DNA from: an uncultured Bacteroidia bacterium
GTDB taxonomy: Bacteria > Bacteroidota > Bacteroidia > Bacteroidales > UBA932
Direction of reading: 5' to 3'
Length of the DNA: 64,000 bases
Assembly: GCA_902785785.1 (NCBI GenBank)
Contig: CADAAA010000003.1
Location: 1 to 64,000, forward strand
This document shows, in pieces, positions 45,109-53,996 of the stretch (its first letter is position 1; each line of letters begins with the position of its first letter). Below the pieces are notes generated by a model. It was given only the letters and a program-made list of their open reading frames with translations. It was not told the origin of the DNA and ran no database searches. Both the position numbers and the translations under genes were made by a program.

Positions 45109-46164
45109 CTAGGGACTGATGGTCTTGAAGTCCTCGAACAACGAGAAAACCCTTTTTACATAGGATATTGTCTCCGTGCCCTGGAAGGTACCGAGCCTGA
45201 TGACGCTGTCTACCTGGATGGTGGTCTCGTCACGCATCTCAGGTATGACTGAGACTATGCCGTCCCATGTCCCGGAATCCGCCCCGACGGATTCAGCATA
45301 TCGGATGCAGTCCATGATCCGCCCTTCTCCGGCATTGTACGCGGCCAGGGTGAATTTGTAAAGCTCGTTCTTGTCAGCGGCCTTGCCTCGGAACATGTTT
45401 TGGAGCAGGAGCAGGTACTCCGTTCCGGCCTTGATGCTTTCTTCGGGATTGAAAAGGTCCGTGTAACCCATTTTCGCGGCGGTCGACGGCAGCATCTGCA
45501 TCAGGCCCTCAGCGCCCCTTCTGGAACGCAGTTCGATATGGAATTGAGATTCCTGGTAAATAAGGGCGGAGAGCAGCCGCCAGTCCCAATCGAGCCGCTT
45601 TGCTGCGGCTTTCATCAGGCTGTCGTAGGGTGAGACATGACTTACTCCGCGTTTCCATTCCGCCCTTTTGGACGGGCTGTACCTCAGGAGGAAAACGTCC
45701 CGGACGGGCTCATGCTCCTCGGAATCCAGGAATGATCCGAGCCATCCGTCGATCTCCTTCAGGCCGGTTTCACAGTCCTGGCGGACCGCCCAGACCGTAA
45801 GGCTGTCCACTGGACGTGAGATCAGTATGCTGTCCGATTTCGGTATTTCGGAGCAGGGGAGTACAACAATATCGACCTTGCCCCGAAGGAGGGAATCGAT
45901 CCACGATGATCCTCTGCGGGCGTTGACTATCGAGACCAGGCTGTCTCCCATGCTTGCGGAGAAGCGTTGGAGGAGTTCGTAATTGTAGCCTACTGTCAGA
46001 CCGGGAAGATGCCTCTGGGAGTTGTCAAGCTGGATGGCGCAACGCAGGGGCATATTCCGGAAAGAGATGGAGTGGTGCTCTTCGTGCAATCCTGCACGTA
46101 CGGAAGCCCAGATGACGGCTGCGGCCAGCAGGGCGAATACCGCCCGAGTGATACCCGTACGCAT
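45109..46164 (-). CDS. Membrane-bound lytic transglycosylase (MltF-like)
   Basis: A 351-residue exported enzyme that would cleave peptidoglycan with formation of 1,6-anhydro-MurNAc. After an N-terminal signal ('AVFALLAAAVIWASVRAG') a solute-binding-like domain (about 40-165) precedes a GH23 SLT domain with 'LLSALIYQESQFHIELRSRR' (catalytic Glu205), 'GAEGLMQMLPSTAAKMG' and 'FTLAAYNAGEGRI'. This two-domain order is that of MltF. It may share a transcript with the porin gene upstream (1-base gap). A peptidoglycan-sugar kinase gene lies across the porin, which is functionally suggestive. Confidence 0.94.
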   Translation of the reverse strand: MRTGITRAVFALLAAAVIWASVRAGLHEEHHSISFRNMPLRCAIQLDNSQRHLPGLTVGYNYELLQRFSASMGDSLVSIVNARRGSSWIDSLLRGKVDIVVLPCSEIPKSDSILISRPVDSLTVWAVRQDCETGLKEIDGWLGSFLDSEEHEPVRDVFLLRYSPSKRAEWKRGVSHVSPYDSLMKAAAKRLDWDWRLLSALIYQESQFHIELRSRRGAEGLMQMLPSTAAKMGYTDLFNPEESIKAGTEYLLLLQNMFRGKAADKNELYKFTLAAYNAGEGRIMDCIRYAESVGADSGTWDGIVSVIPEMRDETTIQVDSVIRLGTFQGTETISYVKRVFSLFEDFKTISP

Positions 46165-46165
46165 G

Positions 46166-48895
46166 TCAGTTGCCCCTGGACTGTCTTCTGCCTCCGTCCT
46201 CGGAATTTGCCGGCAAATCCTTGCCGGGCTGGGTATAGAACGGCCAGAATACGCCTAGCTTGACCATGCGCTGTGTCACGATGTAACGGTCTGCGGAGAA
46301 GTAGTCGTTCTTTTTCATCGGCCAGCCCTGTCCGGCATTCTCGAGCTTGACAAAGATGGTCGCACGTTTCCACTGCATGTTGACGAATGCGTCGAAATAC
46401 GGACCGTTAGTGTACTTGTTCTCGGTTTGGTTGTGGAATACTCCGAGTGCAGGATTCCATGCCGGAGAGTTCCATGCGGTGTTGTACAGACCATTGGCAC
46501 CGATCTGCATGAGCATGACTCCTCCGGAGACTTTGAACTGCAGGTAATACTTGAGATTGACGGCAAGTCTGGGCAGCGGAACCACTTCAGGGTTGGATGT
46601 GAGTTGGAACAGCACCCTGTTGTCCAGGTGCAGGACGCCCAGCACGAACTCCTTGTGGAGGTCTGCGGAAAGGATGCTCATCGGAGTGGCATTCTGCCTG
46701 ATCACTCCTAGGGTGTCATAATAGATGTTGTTGGCGAGCAGGGCGTAGCCTGCCCCGGCATCGAGTTTCCAACGGGGTATCGACAGCCTTCCCTGCACCC
46801 GCGTCACCGACTGCTTGGAGAAATCGTTGTCCCATTTGAAATGGTTGGAGTAGACATGCTCGTGGTAGTATTCCGGCTCGTCCAGGCTGGTGTCGAAATG
46901 CAGGTCGACGGTCAGGGGACTCTTCCTCGCCCTGCGGAAGGGATAGATGCTGAATCCGAGGTTTGCGTCAATGCTCATGTCGTTGATCTCGTCCCCCAGG
47001 AACACATACTCGCCCTTGGCATCCCAATGTATGTAGTTGCGCAGGCTTCCTTCGACTCCGGCATAGAGGTAAGCCGAGTTCCATACGACATTGTTGCGTT
47101 TCCTGGTAAATGTCGGATCGAATGAGTAGTACGAGAGCAAACGGTCTCCGACTCCGACATTGAGCTTGGAGACTATGGCATCTTCAGCCCAAGGCTGCAG
47201 CCTCAGGAATACACGGTTCTCCAGACGCGCCACCCGCATGGAATCCGCAGAGGCGGAGGGATGGATGTAATGTTGATTGTGGTAGAACGCGTCCTCAATG
47301 GGATTGGAAGGACTCACTGCATCCTTGTAGAGGCGACGATATGAGGAGTATTCGGTGCTGTGTCCGATAAAGGCAGTCGTGATGTTTGAATCGCCCAGCG
47401 TGTCCGCCGCCGCCCTTATCTCCCGCTTTTCGGCGAGATACCCTTCAAGGGCTTCCATCGACAGGGAGTCTCCTGCGGCGGCGATGCTGTCCCGGTATGC
47501 AGCCTCAAGTGCCTTGTCTGCCTTGCGGTCCTTCATCCTGTTTATGAAGCTGAAGGGTATCCTGTACTGCTGGTCAAGGAACAGGGTGTTTTTCTTGACC
47601 TTGCTGGAGGCGCTGTTGAGGATGACGTCCAGTTCCCTGGCGTTCACGGTCGTGTCCCTGATGCCTCCCAGATCGACTATACCGCCGTTTTCGGTACGGC
47701 TGACGCCGTTGAATAGGTATCCGGCGTGGGCCATGTAACGACGGCCAAGATAGTTGACCGTTACCTGGGTATTCTTGTTGGTGGTGGTCTCGTTGTTGAG
47801 TATGCCTCCGCCTCCGAAGCGGTCGTAGACCAGGGTGAAGTTGAACTCAGGCGTAATGTTCTGCGTGGTCAGCAGGTGCAGGTTGTCCGACTCCCTGTCC
47901 TGGCCGGCCAGGAGCGTCCCGAAATAGCTGAGTTCCGTATACGGGGTCTTGGTATTGTACATGACAACGTCGGAAGGGGTGTGGCTCCAGCTCTCCAGGG
48001 CCTCGTAGAAAGACACCTTGTCTTTCGACTTGCGGTTGAACCAGTTGTAATACTGTACCGGCGATCCCGCCACGCCTAGCCATGTGGCGTTGACATCCTT
48101 CCTCAGGAAAGGATAATCGTGGAAACGGTAGTTGAAATCCGAGTCGACAGGAGCGATGGCAAGTTTGTGGAACTCCTGCTCGTGCGTCCACTTCAGCAGT
48201 CGCTTGTATTGCAGTGAATCGGCAAAGGCAAAGGTGTTCAGGATGCGGGGAGTACTGGTGAGGATACTGTCCCTGACCACCTTGAGACTGTCCTTGCGTA
48301 CCTTGTCGCGGTTCATCTTGGCAATCTTCCGCTGGGTGAGTTCCTCCATGCGGAGCTTCTTCCTTTCCTGCCTGGAAAGCCCGGCGTACCAGCGCTCGTA
48401 TTCGAGCTTCTCGCGCAGCAGGGAGTCTGACAGGTAAAGCGAGTCAAGTACCGGCCAGTCGAGCGAATCACCGGCCGCTATGAGCGAGTCGCGTACAAAA
48501 TCGTATGTGGGACGGTCGCGCAGTGCGACATAGTACTTGTAGCGGAAAGGATCGGTGAGACGGAGCGAATCCGGGACTGGGATGGTATCCCTCGCGGTGA
48601 GCTTGGGAATGGTGTCCAGAACGGCAAGGGTATCGGCAGTCCCGAGACTGTCAATGTCTGTGAAGAGAGAGTCTTCCAGGGGATTGGCATCCATACGGAA
48701 ATCCTCCTCGGTCCATCCGCGCTTGTACCCGTCGGGTGGATAGATGACGGTGTCGGGCCGCTCCGATATCACTGGGACGGATATGCCGGACAGGCGCATG
48801 TCTGCATTCACACCGGGATCCGAAGCGACGGTGTGGACGGCTGCGATGGCGGTCACGGCGACCGGGAGCCAAAATCTGGAAACCAAACTCTTCAT
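46166..48895 (-). CDS. Bacteroidetes putative porin
   Basis: A 909-residue protein with signal peptide ('FWLPVAVTAIAAVHTVAS') and a long outer membrane beta-barrel. 'FYEALESWSHTPSDVVMYNT', 'LSYFGTLLAGQDRESDNLHLLTTQNI' (in part) and the C-terminal 'KLGVFWPFYTQPG' match the 'putative porin' family of this phylum. An N-terminal extension of about 200 residues is rich in charged, R/K/D/E-heavy helices ('RQERKKLRMEELTQRKIAKM') that would be periplasmic. Substrate unknown. TAACTTTG on the minus strand just upstream (48911-48918) is a likely -7 box. Confidence 0.87.
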   Translation of the reverse strand: MKSLVSRFWLPVAVTAIAAVHTVASDPGVNADMRLSGISVPVISERPDTVIYPPDGYKRGWTEEDFRMDANPLEDSLFTDIDSLGTADTLAVLDTIPKLTARDTIPVPDSLRLTDPFRYKYYVALRDRPTYDFVRDSLIAAGDSLDWPVLDSLYLSDSLLREKLEYERWYAGLSRQERKKLRMEELTQRKIAKMNRDKVRKDSLKVVRDSILTSTPRILNTFAFADSLQYKRLLKWTHEQEFHKLAIAPVDSDFNYRFHDYPFLRKDVNATWLGVAGSPVQYYNWFNRKSKDKVSFYEALESWSHTPSDVVMYNTKTPYTELSYFGTLLAGQDRESDNLHLLTTQNITPEFNFTLVYDRFGGGGILNNETTTNKNTQVTVNYLGRRYMAHAGYLFNGVSRTENGGIVDLGGIRDTTVNARELDVILNSASSKVKKNTLFLDQQYRIPFSFINRMKDRKADKALEAAYRDSIAAAGDSLSMEALEGYLAEKREIRAAADTLGDSNITTAFIGHSTEYSSYRRLYKDAVSPSNPIEDAFYHNQHYIHPSASADSMRVARLENRVFLRLQPWAEDAIVSKLNVGVGDRLLSYYSFDPTFTRKRNNVVWNSAYLYAGVEGSLRNYIHWDAKGEYVFLGDEINDMSIDANLGFSIYPFRRARKSPLTVDLHFDTSLDEPEYYHEHVYSNHFKWDNDFSKQSVTRVQGRLSIPRWKLDAGAGYALLANNIYYDTLGVIRQNATPMSILSADLHKEFVLGVLHLDNRVLFQLTSNPEVVPLPRLAVNLKYYLQFKVSGGVMLMQIGANGLYNTAWNSPAWNPALGVFHNQTENKYTNGPYFDAFVNMQWKRATIFVKLENAGQGWPMKKNDYFSADRYIVTQRMVKLGVFWPFYTQPGKDLPANSEDGGRRQSRGN

Positions 48896-48976
48896 ATATA
48901 CAATTCACAAAGTTAAGCACTTTTTGCGAGATTACTCGGAATAAATTCGTAAATTCGTATCCTCAAAGCGTTTGGT

Positions 48977-50392
48977 ATGGACCGTCTGACAGCGTTATTC
49001 CGCTCATATACAGGAAGGGATGCAGAAAAATGCGTGGCCTTGTCACCGTCCGGCAGCCGGAGGAGGTATTTCCGGCTCTCTGCCGGTGACGTTTCGCTCA
49101 TAGGCGTCCATGGGACTGACCTGGACGAGAACCGGGCATTCATCGCACTTTCCGGCCATTTCCGGTCAAAGGGCTTGCGCGTACCTGAGGTGCTGGCCGT
49201 CAGTGACGACGGAATGTATTACCTGCAGCAGGATCTTGGGGACGTCCTTCTCTATGATACCCTTGCAGATGCGCGCAGGACCGGCGACTACGGCCCTGCC
49301 GAACGCGCCCTGCTGCTGCGCGCGGTCTCCGAACTGCCGGCGATCCAGGTTGAAGGCGCCCGGGGTCTTGACTTCTCCGTCTGCTATCCTTCCGATGCGT
49401 TCAACGCCAGGATGGTCGACTTCGACCTCAATTATTTCAAGTACTGCTTCCTGAAGCCCACTTCGGTGGAGTTCAACGAGGAGATGCTACAGGACGACTT
49501 CGAACGTCTGAAGGAAGATCTGCTGCAGGATGTGCCCGATGCATTCATGTACAGGGATTTCCAGGCCAGGAACATCATGCTCCATGACGGAGAACTCTGG
49601 TACATAGATTTCCAGGGAGGACGACGCGGCCCGCTTGAATACGACCTCGCGTCGTTCGTCTGGCAGGCACGCGCACGGTATCCGGAGGATCTCAGGCGCG
49701 CGCTGGTGGACACCTACATGGATGCCCTTGGTAAATATATGTCCGTTGACAAGGAAGCGTTCCGGGAGAGGCTCCGCACTTTCGTGCTGTTCCGCACGCT
49801 CCAGGTCCTGGGCGCATACGGTTTCCGCGGTCGCATCGAGAAACGTTCGCACTTTCTCGAAAGCATCCCCTATGCGCTGGAGAATCTCAGGGAGCTGGTT
49901 TCCACTCCTTTCGAGCGCTACCCCTATCTATCTGCTATCCTGGAAAAACTTGTACGGACCGGCCCCGGGCTGCCTCAGCAGCCGGACGGATTGCTGCATG
50001 TCCATATCTACAGCTTTTCTTACAAGAAAGGCATCCCCGAAGACCTGTCAGGCAACGGCGGAGGCTATGTCTTCGACTGCCGTTCCGTTCACAATCCAGG
50101 CAAATACGAGCGTTTCCGTACCATGACCGGCCTCGACAGGGAGGTGCAGGATTTCCTGGAGGAGGACGGCGAGATCATCACTTTCCTGGGACACGTATTC
50201 CCGCTCGTCGACGCTCATGTGGAGCGTTTCGTCAGCCGGGGATTCACGCATCTGCAGGTGTCTTTCGGCTGCACCGGCGGCCAGCACCGCTCGGCGTACA
50301 GCGCCCAGAAGCTCGCGGAGCATCTGGCAGGCCGCCCGGGAGTCAGGGTGCATCTGCACCATCGTGAACTCGGAATAGAACGGACGCTATGA
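48977..50392 (+). CDS. AmgK-like amino-sugar kinase fused to RapZ C-terminal domain
   Basis: A 471-residue fusion. Residues 1-330 are an aminoglycoside-phosphotransferase-like kinase with catalytic 'YRDFQARNIML' (Asp194, Asn199) and metal-binding 'YIDFQGGRRGPLEYDLASF' (Asp211), the pattern of AmgK, which phosphorylates MurNAc/GlcNAc at C1. Residues 338-465 match the RapZ C-terminal domain: 'YVFDCRSVHNPGKYERFRTM', 'TGLDREVQDFLE' and 'SFGCTGGQHRSAYSAQKLAE'. The RapZ N-terminal P-loop ATPase domain is absent. In E. coli the RapZ C domain binds glucosamine-6-phosphate and small RNAs. The next gene, overlapping by ATGA, is MurU-like, supporting a peptidoglycan-sugar recycling role. Sensing by the RapZ part is inference. 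Confidence 0.86.
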   Translation: MDRLTALFRSYTGRDAEKCVALSPSGSRRRYFRLSAGDVSLIGVHGTDLDENRAFIALSGHFRSKGLRVPEVLAVSDDGMYYLQQDLGDVLLYDTLADARRTGDYGPAERALLLRAVSELPAIQVEGARGLDFSVCYPSDAFNARMVDFDLNYFKYCFLKPTSVEFNEEMLQDDFERLKEDLLQDVPDAFMYRDFQARNIMLHDGELWYIDFQGGRRGPLEYDLASFVWQARARYPEDLRRALVDTYMDALGKYMSVDKEAFRERLRTFVLFRTLQVLGAYGFRGRIEKRSHFLESIPYALENLRELVSTPFERYPYLSAILEKLVRTGPGLPQQPDGLLHVHIYSFSYKKGIPEDLSGNGGGYVFDCRSVHNPGKYERFRTMTGLDREVQDFLEEDGEIITFLGHVFPLVDAHVERFVSRGFTHLQVSFGCTGGQHRSAYSAQKLAEHLAGRPGVRVHLHHRELGIERTL

Positions 50393-51171
50393 AAGCCATG
50401 ATATTCGCGGCCGGCCTTGGAACCCGCCTGAAACCCATTACCGACACTCTCCCAAAAGCACTTGTGCCTGTCTGTGGCGAGCCTCTCCTCAAGCATATCG
50501 TAGACCGTCTGAAAGATGCAGGTATAGACGATATTGTCATCAATGTCCATCATTTCGCGGACAAGATCGTGGCTTATATCGCAGAACAGGACGGTTTCGG
50601 TATAAAGGTCGCCGTTTCCGACGAGTCGGACCGCCTGCTGGAGACCGGCGGGGGTATCCTCCATGCGCGTGACCTTCTCCTGCGTGACGAACCGGCTGAC
50701 GGCCGTTTCCTCGTCCACAACGTGGACATCCTGTCCGACCTGGACACACGCGCCTTCATGGACGCATGGCGTCCCGGCGCGCTGGCGTCACTGCTTGTCA
50801 GCCCCCGCAAGACGCAGCGCTACCTGCTCTTCGACGATGACATGCGCCTTGTCGGCTGGACCAACCTTGCCACAGGCGAAGTGCGTTCCCCGTGGCCGGA
50901 TCTCGATCCGGCATCGTGCCGCATGCTCGCATTCTCCGGCATCCATCAGATTTCGAATACTGTATTCGGCGTGATGGAGTCCGAAGGGATGGGGGAGCGT
51001 TTCCCGATAATGGATTTCTACCTGAAGGTATGCGACCGGTATCCCATATACGGCGTCGAGCCTGCGTCCCTCGAATTGATCGACGTCGGCAAGCTCGACA
51101 CCCTGGCGGTAGCGGAAGATTTTATTCTGAGACGATCTCTGCGCAGCTGCCCTGCGGGTCGAGAGGCTTGA
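50389..51171 (+). CDS. MurU-like sugar-1-phosphate nucleotidyltransferase
   Basis: A 260-residue nucleotidyltransferase: 'MIFAAGLGTRLKPITDTLPKA' is the G-x-G-x-x-R nucleotide loop with the conserved Lys, 'ETGGGILHARDLLL' and 'FLVHNVDILSDLD' (metal Asp) follow. This is the short single-domain type to which MurU (UTP:MurNAc-1-phosphate uridylyltransferase) belongs. Translationally coupled (ATGA) to the AmgK-like kinase, which would supply MurNAc- or GlcNAc-1-phosphate. Its last 50 bases overlap the convergent CPBP protease gene. Confidence 0.87.
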   Translation: MKAMIFAAGLGTRLKPITDTLPKALVPVCGEPLLKHIVDRLKDAGIDDIVINVHHFADKIVAYIAEQDGFGIKVAVSDESDRLLETGGGILHARDLLLRDEPADGRFLVHNVDILSDLDTRAFMDAWRPGALASLLVSPRKTQRYLLFDDDMRLVGWTNLATGEVRSPWPDLDPASCRMLAFSGIHQISNTVFGVMESEGMGERFPIMDFYLKVCDRYPIYGVEPASLELIDVGKLDTLAVAEDFILRRSLRSCPAGREA

Positions 51172-52045
51172 TCGTCTGGAACTTCTTTACGAAATAGACT
51201 ATGAAGGCGACGCAGAATGCGAGTATCGCCCAATAAAGGGGACCCGGCAGGACTTCCTTCATGTTATCAATCTCCTTGAGCGAATCGATATTGCTCAATA
51301 CCAACGCAAATGTGTTGTTGGCGAAGTGCATGAGCATCGTCAGCCAGATCGATCCGGTCCTGTAATACACAAAACCGAATACCAGTCCCATTGCGAATGC
51401 GGCGATGCCCTGCCAGGAGTTGAAATGTATCAGTGCGAAGAAGGCGGCGGAGATGACGATGGCCCATACGGGCTTCAATCCTCTGACGGTCTCTCCTGCC
51501 TTGTTCTTGTGTTCATAATTCAGCAGGCCGCGCAGGACTGTACCGCGGCAGAGCCATTCTTCGAAGAATGGGGCGAAGATGCTGACACACAGGAAGTTGA
51601 TGAATATGTTCCCTTGGGTTATGCTGGAAAGCATAGCCTCGAGCCATTCCGGCATGGGAGGCAGCAACGAGATGACGGAGTCGGATAAGAAGGAAACGGC
51701 CAGGGTGACGATTACCACCAGCACGGCGCATAATGCAAGTCCGAGAGGGGAGTAGTGCTTGTTGGACAGCTTGTATCCCTTTCCGAAGAAGGAATTGCCC
51801 CGGCTCTTGTACGAAGCGTATATCATCGGCGGGATGAACATGATCGGATAGGATATGAGCATCGCATACGTCTGCGCATCGGGATTGTCCTTCAGGAACA
51901 GTACGAAGGGGGCCGAGATAAAGCCTCCCAGAAGGGCGCCGGCAAGAAGGAGGCAGAGCAAGATGACCATTCCCCCGGGACCGGGGATGTAATAGTCGTA
52001 GTTTGAGAAGAACTCGTAGTTCTTTTGGATCTTTCTATGTGCCAT
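51122..52045 (-). CDS. CPBP family intramembrane metalloprotease
   Basis: A 307-residue polytopic membrane protein with about eight helices. The CPBP/Abi signature is intact: 'FFEEWLCRGTVL' (EExxxR), 'AAFFALIHFNSW' (FxxxH) and 'LTMLMHFANNTFAL' (HxxxN). Related to CAAX prenyl endopeptidase Rce1; substrates in Bacteroidetes are unknown. It is the last gene of tmk-BT_3928-CPBP on the minus strand (4 bases after the BT_3928 stop) and its 3' end overlaps the MurU-like gene by 50 bases tail to tail. Confidence 0.92.
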   Translation of the reverse strand: MAHRKIQKNYEFFSNYDYYIPGPGGMVILLCLLLAGALLGGFISAPFVLFLKDNPDAQTYAMLISYPIMFIPPMIYASYKSRGNSFFGKGYKLSNKHYSPLGLALCAVLVVIVTLAVSFLSDSVISLLPPMPEWLEAMLSSITQGNIFINFLCVSIFAPFFEEWLCRGTVLRGLLNYEHKNKAGETVRGLKPVWAIVISAAFFALIHFNSWQGIAAFAMGLVFGFVYYRTGSIWLTMLMHFANNTFALVLSNIDSLKEIDNMKEVLPGPLYWAILAFCVAFIVYFVKKFQTIKPLDPQGSCAEIVSE

Positions 52046-52049
52046 TGGA

Positions 52050-53243
52050 TCAGAGTATTAGCAGTAAAGCGAGAGAGTAGAGGACGACACCCTGGAAAGC
52101 TATGCGCCGGCGGGATGACCTGCCTACCAGCTGCTCCATGGGGTTGCGCGAAGCGACTTTGGAAAGCTCTTCCGCATCCGGAAGCTTTCTCAGTGGCCAC
52201 TTGCAGATGATCTCACCATCGGCGAGGTAGGTAGCTCCGCCGTTCGAGCGGTTGAAAGTGATGATCTTCTTGAAATCGGACATGTACGCATCGAGCCCGG
52301 GGACCGGCTCGCGGGCGACGGCCAGGGCCGTGAAGCCCGCAGCCTCCGCGTCGCGGAGCAACTGCTCCGCGCGGGCCATGTCCTTGAAGCCGGGGACGTC
52401 GTATATGGACAGGACCATGACTTTCCCTTCAGTCAGGAGTTCGTTGTGGTAATTGCCGTCGGAGTCCGAGATATAGAAAACGGGCACGGACTGCTCATAG
52501 TCGGAGATGCTGGTTTCCAGGTTCTCCACACGGACGAAGGTCCAGGTGGAGTCGGGAAGGTTGTCCAGAGTGAATGCGCCTTCCTGTCCGTTCTTCTCGT
52601 AGATCACGTAATATTCCTGCTTGGTGTCGTTCTCCCCTCCGAGGGATATGCCGCTGTCCACGAACTCCTCGTCGGCGTCAGCTGCCAGCGAAGCTCCCGG
52701 GGCGAATTCGGTGAAATCCATGAGCGGGACCGATATGAGCGACATCACGGTGAACAGGATCACGGTCACGGCCACCAGACAGAAGGCAATGGCCTTGGAC
52801 TTGCGGGTCCGGCCGTAGTCGCGGACAGGCAGGAACGCACCGGCGCAAAGGAGGCAGAGGAAGAGATTCTTGAGGAAGGTCTGCATGTGCGTGAGATGGA
52901 CGGCTTCGCCGAAACATCCGCAGTCCATTTCCGGATTGAAGATGACGAGCAGCAGTGTCAGGAAAGTGAATCCCAGCGTAAGTATGCTGGTGATGGCGGC
53001 CACCTGCCTGCGCCAGACGCCGGCGATCAGCGCCGCACCCGTAAGGGTCTCGACCAGAGCCAGTATCACCCCGATCCATTTCGCGGCGAAAGCCAGGCCT
53101 CCGACATGGAAGAATTCGAGATACTCCTCCACCACCAGCCCCGATCCCACGGGATCCATGAGCTTCAGCATTCCCGCGATGAAGAATACCAGACCGAGCA
53201 ACACCGAGCAAAGCCGCCTCAGTCCTATGTGAAAGCCTTTCAT
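52050..53243 (-). CDS. BT_3928 family (DoxX/MauE-like) membrane protein
   Basis: A 397-residue protein. The N-terminal half has four to five helices of the DoxX/MauE type: 'LCSVLLGLVFFIAGMLKLMD' and 'FNPEMDCGCFGEAVHLTH', the latter with the CGCFG motif of MauE-like redox-linked proteins. A further helix (about 150-170) leads into an extracytoplasmic region with a degenerate thioredoxin-like fold ('KVMVLSIYDVPGFKDMARAEQ'), and a last helix closes the C-terminus. This layout matches the Bacteroidetes BT_3928 family. Role unknown, possibly disulfide or quinone linked. Overlaps tmk by 4 bases. Confidence 0.85.
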   Translation of the reverse strand: MKGFHIGLRRLCSVLLGLVFFIAGMLKLMDPVGSGLVVEEYLEFFHVGGLAFAAKWIGVILALVETLTGAALIAGVWRRQVAAITSILTLGFTFLTLLLVIFNPEMDCGCFGEAVHLTHMQTFLKNLFLCLLCAGAFLPVRDYGRTRKSKAIAFCLVAVTVILFTVMSLISVPLMDFTEFAPGASLAADADEEFVDSGISLGGENDTKQEYYVIYEKNGQEGAFTLDNLPDSTWTFVRVENLETSISDYEQSVPVFYISDSDGNYHNELLTEGKVMVLSIYDVPGFKDMARAEQLLRDAEAAGFTALAVAREPVPGLDAYMSDFKKIITFNRSNGGATYLADGEIICKWPLRKLPDAEELSKVASRNPMEQLVGRSSRRRIAFQGVVLYSLALLLIL

Positions 53244-53926
53244 ATCCGTTCCAAGTATTTGTCTACTATAAGTTTGATCCTTTTGAAAATACCGTCTGGG
53301 CCGAGCATGGCACCCTTTTCATCCATGCAGTCCACCACCTTGAAGCTGCTGTCAAGCGAGGCTTGCCTGAGATAGATGTCGCGTACGCGTTTCTGGAAAG
53401 CGATATCCGCTTCGTGGATGTCGCGCCCTCCGGAAAGGTAGTTGCGGTCGTCACCCTCACGCTGTGAAGCGAGGTTGGCTTCTACGAAACCGATAGGGAC
53501 ATCCAGGAAGAGATTGAGGTCGGGCTTCGGAAGGTTGAAGTCGCCGTATTCGGTATCGAATATCCATTTCCGCAGGGCTTCCGCCTCTTCATCCGTATGG
53601 AGCTTGGCGCACTGGTAAGCTATGTTCGAGTATACATAACGGTCGAGCAGGACGGTCTCGCCGCGCTCGAGGCGTTCGCGCATCTCCGGGGCCGCGCCGT
53701 GCCTGTCCTCAGCGAAAAGCAGGGCGACGAGCTGGGGATGGACGGTGTCATTGGACCCGAAATCCCCCCTGAGGAAGCGGCTGATGAGGTCTCCGTACAC
53801 CGGAGCGTCATAACGCGGGAAGTGTATGTATTCGAGACCGCCGCAGACGGACTCCAGATAGGTTCTGAGTTTCTTGACCTGCGTGGATTTGCCGGCGCCG
53901 TCAAGTCCTTCCAATACAACAAGCAT
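53240..53926 (-). CDS. tmk: Thymidylate kinase
   Basis: Phosphorylates dTMP to dTDP. The 228-residue protein starts 'MLVVLEGLDGAGKSTQVKKL' (P-loop), with 'YIHFPRYDAPVYGDLI', 'LDRYVYSNIAYQCAKL' (DRY/H motif) and 'LNLFLDVPIGFVEANL'. The ATG at 53926 is the normal N-terminus; the open frame extending upstream crosses the divergent promoter region. Plus- and minus-strand -7-like boxes lie at 53947-53976 between tmk and folP. It heads the tmk-BT_3928-CPBP unit. Confidence 0.96.
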   Translation of the reverse strand: MLVVLEGLDGAGKSTQVKKLRTYLESVCGGLEYIHFPRYDAPVYGDLISRFLRGDFGSNDTVHPQLVALLFAEDRHGAAPEMRERLERGETVLLDRYVYSNIAYQCAKLHTDEEAEALRKWIFDTEYGDFNLPKPDLNLFLDVPIGFVEANLASQREGDDRNYLSGGRDIHEADIAFQKRVRDIYLRQASLDSSFKVVDCMDEKGAMLGPDGIFKRIKLIVDKYLERI

Positions 53927-53996
53927 AGACAACGTGTATATCGGTACAAAGATATTCAAAAAAATCCATACTTTTGTATCAGATAAACGCCAGGCA

